64,000 nucleotides of DNA from QAND01 sp003150225 (lineage in GTDB: Bacteria; Bacillota; Clostridia; Christensenellales; QAND01): the NCBI RefSeq assembly GCF_044357945.1, contig NZ_CP076563.1, positions 1,054,001-1,118,000 of the forward strand, read 5' to 3'. Positions 60,304 to 64,000 of the stretch are shown piece by piece; within the stretch, counting starts at the first letter, position 1, and every line of letters begins with the position of its first letter. The translations under genes and the position numbers were made by a program. The notes under the pieces are model-generated. The model did not search any database. It was not told where the DNA came from and worked only from the letters and a program-made list of their open reading frames with translations.

Positions 60304-60707
60304 GCAGGCTGAGCCTGCACCCTTTTTGCATGCCTTCGGCATGCGGCCATACTCCTAAAACGCTGCCTTGTCGCTGCAAATTCCATGGATCCCTTAGCGC
60401 CGCATTGCCCTGTATACCAGCAGGCTGTGCCTGCACCCTTTTTACATGCCCTCGGCATGCGGCCACGCTTCTAAAACGCTGCCTTGTCGCTGCAAATTCC
60501 ATGGATCCCTTAGCGCCGCATTGCCCTGTATACCAGCAGGCTGTGCCTGCACCCTTTTTACATGCCCTCGGCATGCGGCCCATGCTCTTAAAACGCTGCC
60601 TTACCGCTGTAAATTCCATGGATCCCTTAGCGCCGCATTGCCCTGTATACTAGCAGGCTGTGCCTGCACCCTCTTTGCATGCCCTCGGCATGCGGCGCTC
60701 CTAAAAC
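60304..60707. repeat. Array of four ~116-bp repeats upstream of rplI-dnaB
   Basis: Copies begin at 60304, 60420, 60536 and 60653, each with GCAGGCTGTGCCTGC (copy 1 has one change), CATGCC-ctc-GGCATG, and AAATTCCATGGATCCC. Units are 116-117 bp; the fourth is partial, about 55 bp. Each holds two potential hairpins. Copies are nearly identical, so they are recent or homogenised. They are contiguous, with no spacers. The array sits in the leader of rplI-dnaB. Confidence 0.9.
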
Positions 60708-60903
60708 AACATATACCATTAGCCGCTTTCAATCAACTATTAAGCAAGGCTTGCGATACACCCACAGGCTGAACGGAATACCCTTGCTGTGCGGTCGCCT
60801 CTTGAAACCAACCTGTTGCCGTTGGTCACCATGGGTTATCCTAAAGCAAAACTTTCCTACGGCATGCATCCAGTGTCAGCGGCACGGCGGCGGGCACTGC
60901 CCG
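60708..60903. other. Noncoding stretch between repeats and serS
   Basis: About 195 bases downstream of serS with no gene, hairpin or promoter that I can recognise. Open frames that run through it are not supported by ribosome binding sites. Confidence 0.5.
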
Positions 60904-62331
60904 CTAGCCGATGTACTCCACACCCATATAGGGAACCAGAGCCTCCGGCACCTTCACCCGGCCATCCGCTTCCTGGAAGTTTTCCAGAATGGCGGCCACG
61001 GTGCGGCCCACGGCCAGGCCCGATCCGTTGAGGGTATGGACATAGGCGGTTTTCCCATCCTTGGTACGGCAGCGGATGCCAGCCCGCCGGGCCTGGTAAT
61101 CCTCAAAATTGCTGCAGCTGCTGATCTCCACATACCGGCCGTAACTGGGCATCCACACCTCGATGTCATAGGTTTTGGCCGAGGAAAAACCCATGTCCCC
61201 GGTACACAAAAGGATCACCCGGTAGGGGATGCCAAGAATCTGCAGAATGGCCTCCGCATCATGGGTAAGCTTTTCCAGCTCGTCGTAGCTGTCCTCAGGG
61301 CGGCTGAACTTTACCAGTTCCACCTTGTTGAACTGATGCTGGCGGATAAGGCCCCGGGTATCCCGGCCCGCGCTGCCCGCCTCAGCCCGGAAACAGGCGC
61401 TGTATGCGCAGTACTTATAGGGAAGCTGATCCTCGGGCAGAATGCTCTCCCGATGCATATTGGTGACGGGCACCTCAGCGGTGGGAATCAGGAAGTAATC
61501 CGTCCCCTGAACCTTAAAGGCATCCTCCTCAAATTTGGGAAGCTGGCCGGTGCCGATCATGCTGCGGCGATGCACCATATAGGGGGGGAAAATCTCGGTA
61601 TAGCCGTGATCAATGTGGGTATTGAGCATCAGGTTGATCACCGACCGCTCCAGCCGAGCGCCCAGTCCACGATAGAAGGTAAACCGGCTGCCGGTAACGC
61701 TGGCCGCCGCCTCAAAATTCAAGATACCCAGATCGGTGCCGATATCCCAATGGGCTTTTGCCTCAAAATCAAACTCCCTGGGGGCGCCGACGCGGCGGAT
61801 CTCCGGGTTATCGTTCTCATCCTTGCCGGCGGGCACCGACACATGGGGAATATTGGGGATAGACAGCAGGAGGTTGCCGAACCGCTCCTCCACCTGCATC
61901 AGTTCGGCGGAATACTCCATCAGTTCCGCCGCCAGTTTCTTGTTTTCCACAAGGAACTGCTCCTTGCCGGCGGCAATGGCCTCTTTCTTTACCGGTGCGC
62001 TCTGGCAGAGGGCCCGAAGCAACTGCGCGATTTCGCGCTCCACTCCCAGAGGGCCATCCTCCCGAAGGGTGGACAAAAAGCCCTCCACCTGCTTTTCCCG
62101 AATGGACGCAAGGGACGCTTCGTCCACGGCCTTCTGCAGGCTCATCAGGGCCGGCATAAACTTGCTGGTCCGATTGGAGGCAGCCTTCAGCTCATCGCTT
62201 TTGACGATCAGCTCCCGGCGGCGCTCGTCCAGAGCCAACAGCTCATCGGCCATGGCGGGATCGGCGTTTCGATTGATAAGAGCGGTTCTAAGTTCCTCGG
62301 GATTCTGGCGAATCCTCCTGATATCCAGCAT
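60904..62331 (-). CDS. serS: Serine-tRNA ligase
   Basis: 475-residue class II synthetase charging tRNA-Ser. N-terminal coiled-coil arm (about 30-110). Motif 2 CFRAEAGSAGRDTRGL and RQHQFNKVELVKF; motif 3 around YVEISSCSNFEDYQARR. An ATG near a GGAGATTACC site starts it 16 bases past the PTS_EIIC_2 gene. No T-box leader is present. Confidence 0.97.
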   Translation of the reverse strand: MLDIRRIRQNPEELRTALINRNADPAMADELLALDERRRELIVKSDELKAASNRTSKFMPALMSLQKAVDEASLASIREKQVEGFLSTLREDGPLGVEREIAQLLRALCQSAPVKKEAIAAGKEQFLVENKKLAAELMEYSAELMQVEERFGNLLLSIPNIPHVSVPAGKDENDNPEIRRVGAPREFDFEAKAHWDIGTDLGILNFEAAASVTGSRFTFYRGLGARLERSVINLMLNTHIDHGYTEIFPPYMVHRRSMIGTGQLPKFEEDAFKVQGTDYFLIPTAEVPVTNMHRESILPEDQLPYKYCAYSACFRAEAGSAGRDTRGLIRQHQFNKVELVKFSRPEDSYDELEKLTHDAEAILQILGIPYRVILLCTGDMGFSSAKTYDIEVWMPSYGRYVEISSCSNFEDYQARRAGIRCRTKDGKTAYVHTLNGSGLAVGRTVAAILENFQEADGRVKVPEALVPYMGVEYIG

Positions 62332-62347
62332 GGTAATCTCCCCTTAC

Positions 62348-63370
62348 TTATAGGTCTAGTTTTAGGTCCCCGTCCTTTAGCCAGCCCAGCTTCCGCATGG
62401 CGGCGGCCACAGCAAGGCTGATGACGGCAGGCAGGATAAAGTGCATAAGGGCTACCTCAATAAGGATCACCCAGAAATCGGTGGTGGCAGCCATGGCGGT
62501 AAAGGTGCCCACCTGGCCAACCAATCCGCTGGTACCCATCCCAGCGCCCATGGGGATGTTGGTCATGCCCAGCACCCGGGTAGAGATGGGGCCCAAGATG
62601 GCGCTGGCCACGATAGCCGGCAGCCACACGATTGGTTTCCGAACGATGTTGGGAACCTGGAGCATGGAGGTGCCGATCCCCTGGGAAATGAGACCTCCCC
62701 AGCGATTCTCCCGGAAGCTGATGACGGCAAACCCGATCATATTGGCACAGCAGCCAACGGTAGCGGCGCCAGCGGCAATGCCTTCCAGGCCAAGGGAAAT
62801 AGCGATGGCCGCGCTGCTGATGGGAGCGGTTAGCGCCATGCCCATAACCACCGACACGATGATGCCCATGGGAATAGGGTTCATCTGGGTAGCGGTGTTG
62901 ATAAAGGCACCCAGGCCGGTCATAAGAGCGGATACCCCGGGGCCCACCAATACGCCGATGGCGCCGCCAGCCAGGATGGTTACAAAGGGCACCACCACGA
63001 TGTCCACCTTGGTCTTCCCGGTGATAAAGGTACCTACCTCGGTGGCCACGATGGAGGCCAGATAGGCGCCCACAGGACCGCCAGCAGCGTAGGCGGTGGC
63101 TCCCACAGCGGCATTACTGAACACGCACAGGGGACTAGCCTTTAGCCCGTAGGCGATGGCCACGCCGATGGCCGCGCCAACCACCGGAGAGCTGGCTGCC
63201 AGCACGGTAGAAAACTGGGCCAGAAAGCCCAATCCCGGGATCAGGGAGAGTTGGGAGATGATCAATCCGATGATAAGGGACGCAAAAAGTCCCTGGGCCA
63301 TAAAGCCGAGTCCGTCGATGAACCACCGATGGGCCCATCGTTTGATCAATCCCTGGTTTCCGTTTGCCAT
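62348..63370 (-). CDS. PTS_EIIC_2-family membrane protein
   Basis: 340-residue polytopic membrane protein of about nine helices, rich in Gly and Ala, matching the small EIIC-like family found as single genes in Firmicutes. Landmarks: DGLGFMAQGLFASLIIGLII, GKTKVDIVVVPFVTI and AATTDFWVILIEVALMHF. No IIA or IIB domain fused, so its role as a transporter is uncertain. Same strand and close to serS (16 bases). Confidence 0.85.
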   Translation of the reverse strand: MANGNQGLIKRWAHRWFIDGLGFMAQGLFASLIIGLIISQLSLIPGLGFLAQFSTVLAASSPVVGAAIGVAIAYGLKASPLCVFSNAAVGATAYAAGGPVGAYLASIVATEVGTFITGKTKVDIVVVPFVTILAGGAIGVLVGPGVSALMTGLGAFINTATQMNPIPMGIIVSVVMGMALTAPISSAAIAISLGLEGIAAGAATVGCCANMIGFAVISFRENRWGGLISQGIGTSMLQVPNIVRKPIVWLPAIVASAILGPISTRVLGMTNIPMGAGMGTSGLVGQVGTFTAMAATTDFWVILIEVALMHFILPAVISLAVAAAMRKLGWLKDGDLKLDL

Positions 63371-63529
63371 TTTGTTCGACTCCTAAATGTATATTTAAGC
63401 GTCACCCCTAAAACCCGGCACCCGTCGGCCAGGGTAAAAGCAATGGCTTCTTGTACCCTGGCGGGGTTCTGCCGAGAGCGGTTTTGCCGCACCCGTATTT
63501 TGCGTTCGGCGGCAAGGGCGCCCGGGCCC

Positions 63530-63964
63530 CTATTTTAGTGCGATGCGCTTATAATCGATGCGTACCCCCGCCTGGTCCAGGAAGTCCACCATGGGGGTTA
63601 GGTTATCATACTCCACCAGCATGATGATATTGCCATCCTTTAGGTGAAGCTCCATATTTTTGGTATTGGAATCGTAATAGGACAGGGCCACGTCGTCCCC
63701 GGTAAAAACCCTAACGCGGCCGCGCTTTTTGATCTCCACACGGCCATCCTCCACGGTATAGCTTGTGCGGAAAATCCGCCTGCCATGATAGAAGCCGTAG
63801 CCCAGGGAACAAAGGGCCAGGGCCGCCACCAGCAGCTTGTCCAAAAGGGGGCTTTGGGCGTTCAACAAGAGTGCGCCTCCCACCGTTACCCCCAGATACA
63901 GAAAGAACTGCACCAGAAAGGGGCGAATCTCCTTATTTGGTTTGCAGACGATTTTTCTTTCCAT
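63530..63964 (-). CDS. Small membrane protein with PH-like domain
   Basis: 144 residues. Two predicted helices (about 16-34 and 41-58) near the N-terminus and a C-terminal strand-rich domain (SYTVEDGRVEIKKRGRVRVF, DSNTKNMELHLKDGN) resembling bacterial PH-like (YcxB-type) domains. Function unknown. Starts at 63964 close to the window's right edge. Confidence 0.7.
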   Translation of the reverse strand: MERKIVCKPNKEIRPFLVQFFLYLGVTVGGALLLNAQSPLLDKLLVAALALCSLGYGFYHGRRIFRTSYTVEDGRVEIKKRGRVRVFTGDDVALSYYDSNTKNMELHLKDGNIIMLVEYDNLTPMVDFLDQAGVRIDYKRIALK

Positions 63965-64000
63965 AAAACCAGCTCCCCTCCGGTACTCCCGCTACATCCG

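Noticed and set aside
60304..60707. CRISPR array
   Set aside because: Units are about 116 bp and contiguous; there are no unique spacers and no cas genes.
60293..60772. Small proteins encoded within the repeat array
   Set aside because: The 116-bp unit is not a multiple of three and gives unrelated frames on both strands; no starts with ribosome binding sites.
62332..62347. T-box leader for serS
   Set aside because: Only 16 bases separate serS from the upstream gene, and no T-box motif lies ahead of the upstream gene.
60679..62421. 580-codon plus-strand open frame opposite serS
   Set aside because: Spurious antisense frame caused by GC-rich codon use; serS is a full-length, conserved gene.

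Overview
This window looks like chromosomal DNA of an anaerobic, endospore-forming Clostridia-class Firmicute with a GC-rich genome, probably gut-associated. The left edge cuts through spo0A, whose conserved C-terminal effector domain is readable. Firmicute-typical genes occur throughout: DUF1292, DUF896, DUF1540, a class B sortase, a YabE-like 3D-domain protein next to rsmA, and formate-tetrahydrofolate ligase. Most genes have strong AGGAGG-type ribosome binding sites, and several start with TTG or GTG. No plasmid, phage, IS element, CRISPR array or rRNA operon is visible.

Layout. 0-5 kb: spo0A (partial), a class B penicillin-binding protein and an acidic hypothetical protein. 5-9 kb: a GNAT enzyme, then larE-larB-larC for the nickel-pincer cofactor; larC is split by an in-phase A_AAA_AAG frameshift site and no larA is present. 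9-18 kb: DUF2809, rsmA, a YabE-like 3D protein, membrane proteins (one DUF368), DUF1540, fhs and an AbrB-family transporter. 18-29 kb: a catabolic cluster with a LacI regulator, a fucose-isomerase-like enzyme, an FGGY kinase, a split transketolase, a nucleoside-hydrolase-like enzyme, two alpha/beta hydrolases and a metallo-beta-lactamase-fold protein, built around a divergent promoter with mirrored -35 elements. 29-36 kb: an AT-richer accessory segment with lipoproteins and a sortase-anchored SpaA-type surface protein on one strand, and a solute-binding lipoprotein, a membrane-tethered LuxR-type regulator and a small XRE protein on the other. 36-55 kb: tRNA-Ala, a QueT transporter, two MarR regulators, a glycolipid glycosyltransferase, an M55 peptidase, MATE efflux, ACP, sortase B with an orphan PTS IIB, a NagA-like enzyme, an aldo/keto reductase with two ferredoxin-like clusters, and a DHHW/MBOAT pair for surface-polymer acylation. 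55-64 kb: tRNA-Thr, an SGNH esterase, a tocopherol-cyclase-like protein, dnaB-rplI preceded by an array of about 116-bp repeats, serS, and a PTS_EIIC_2 membrane protein.

How the genes work together. The 18-29 kb cluster reads as release of a sugar from a glycoside or ester, isomerisation, phosphorylation, and carbon transfer by a two-subunit transketolase; the substrate cannot be read from sequence. The 32.8-36.2 kb operon looks like an external ligand sensor: a substrate-binding lipoprotein without permease or ATPase genes, beside a two-helix membrane receptor that carries its own DNA-binding domain. It may control the divergent surface-protein operon, and the sortase B at 46.5 kb is a plausible anchor for that protein. 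The remainder is ordinary housekeeping and cell-envelope metabolism.
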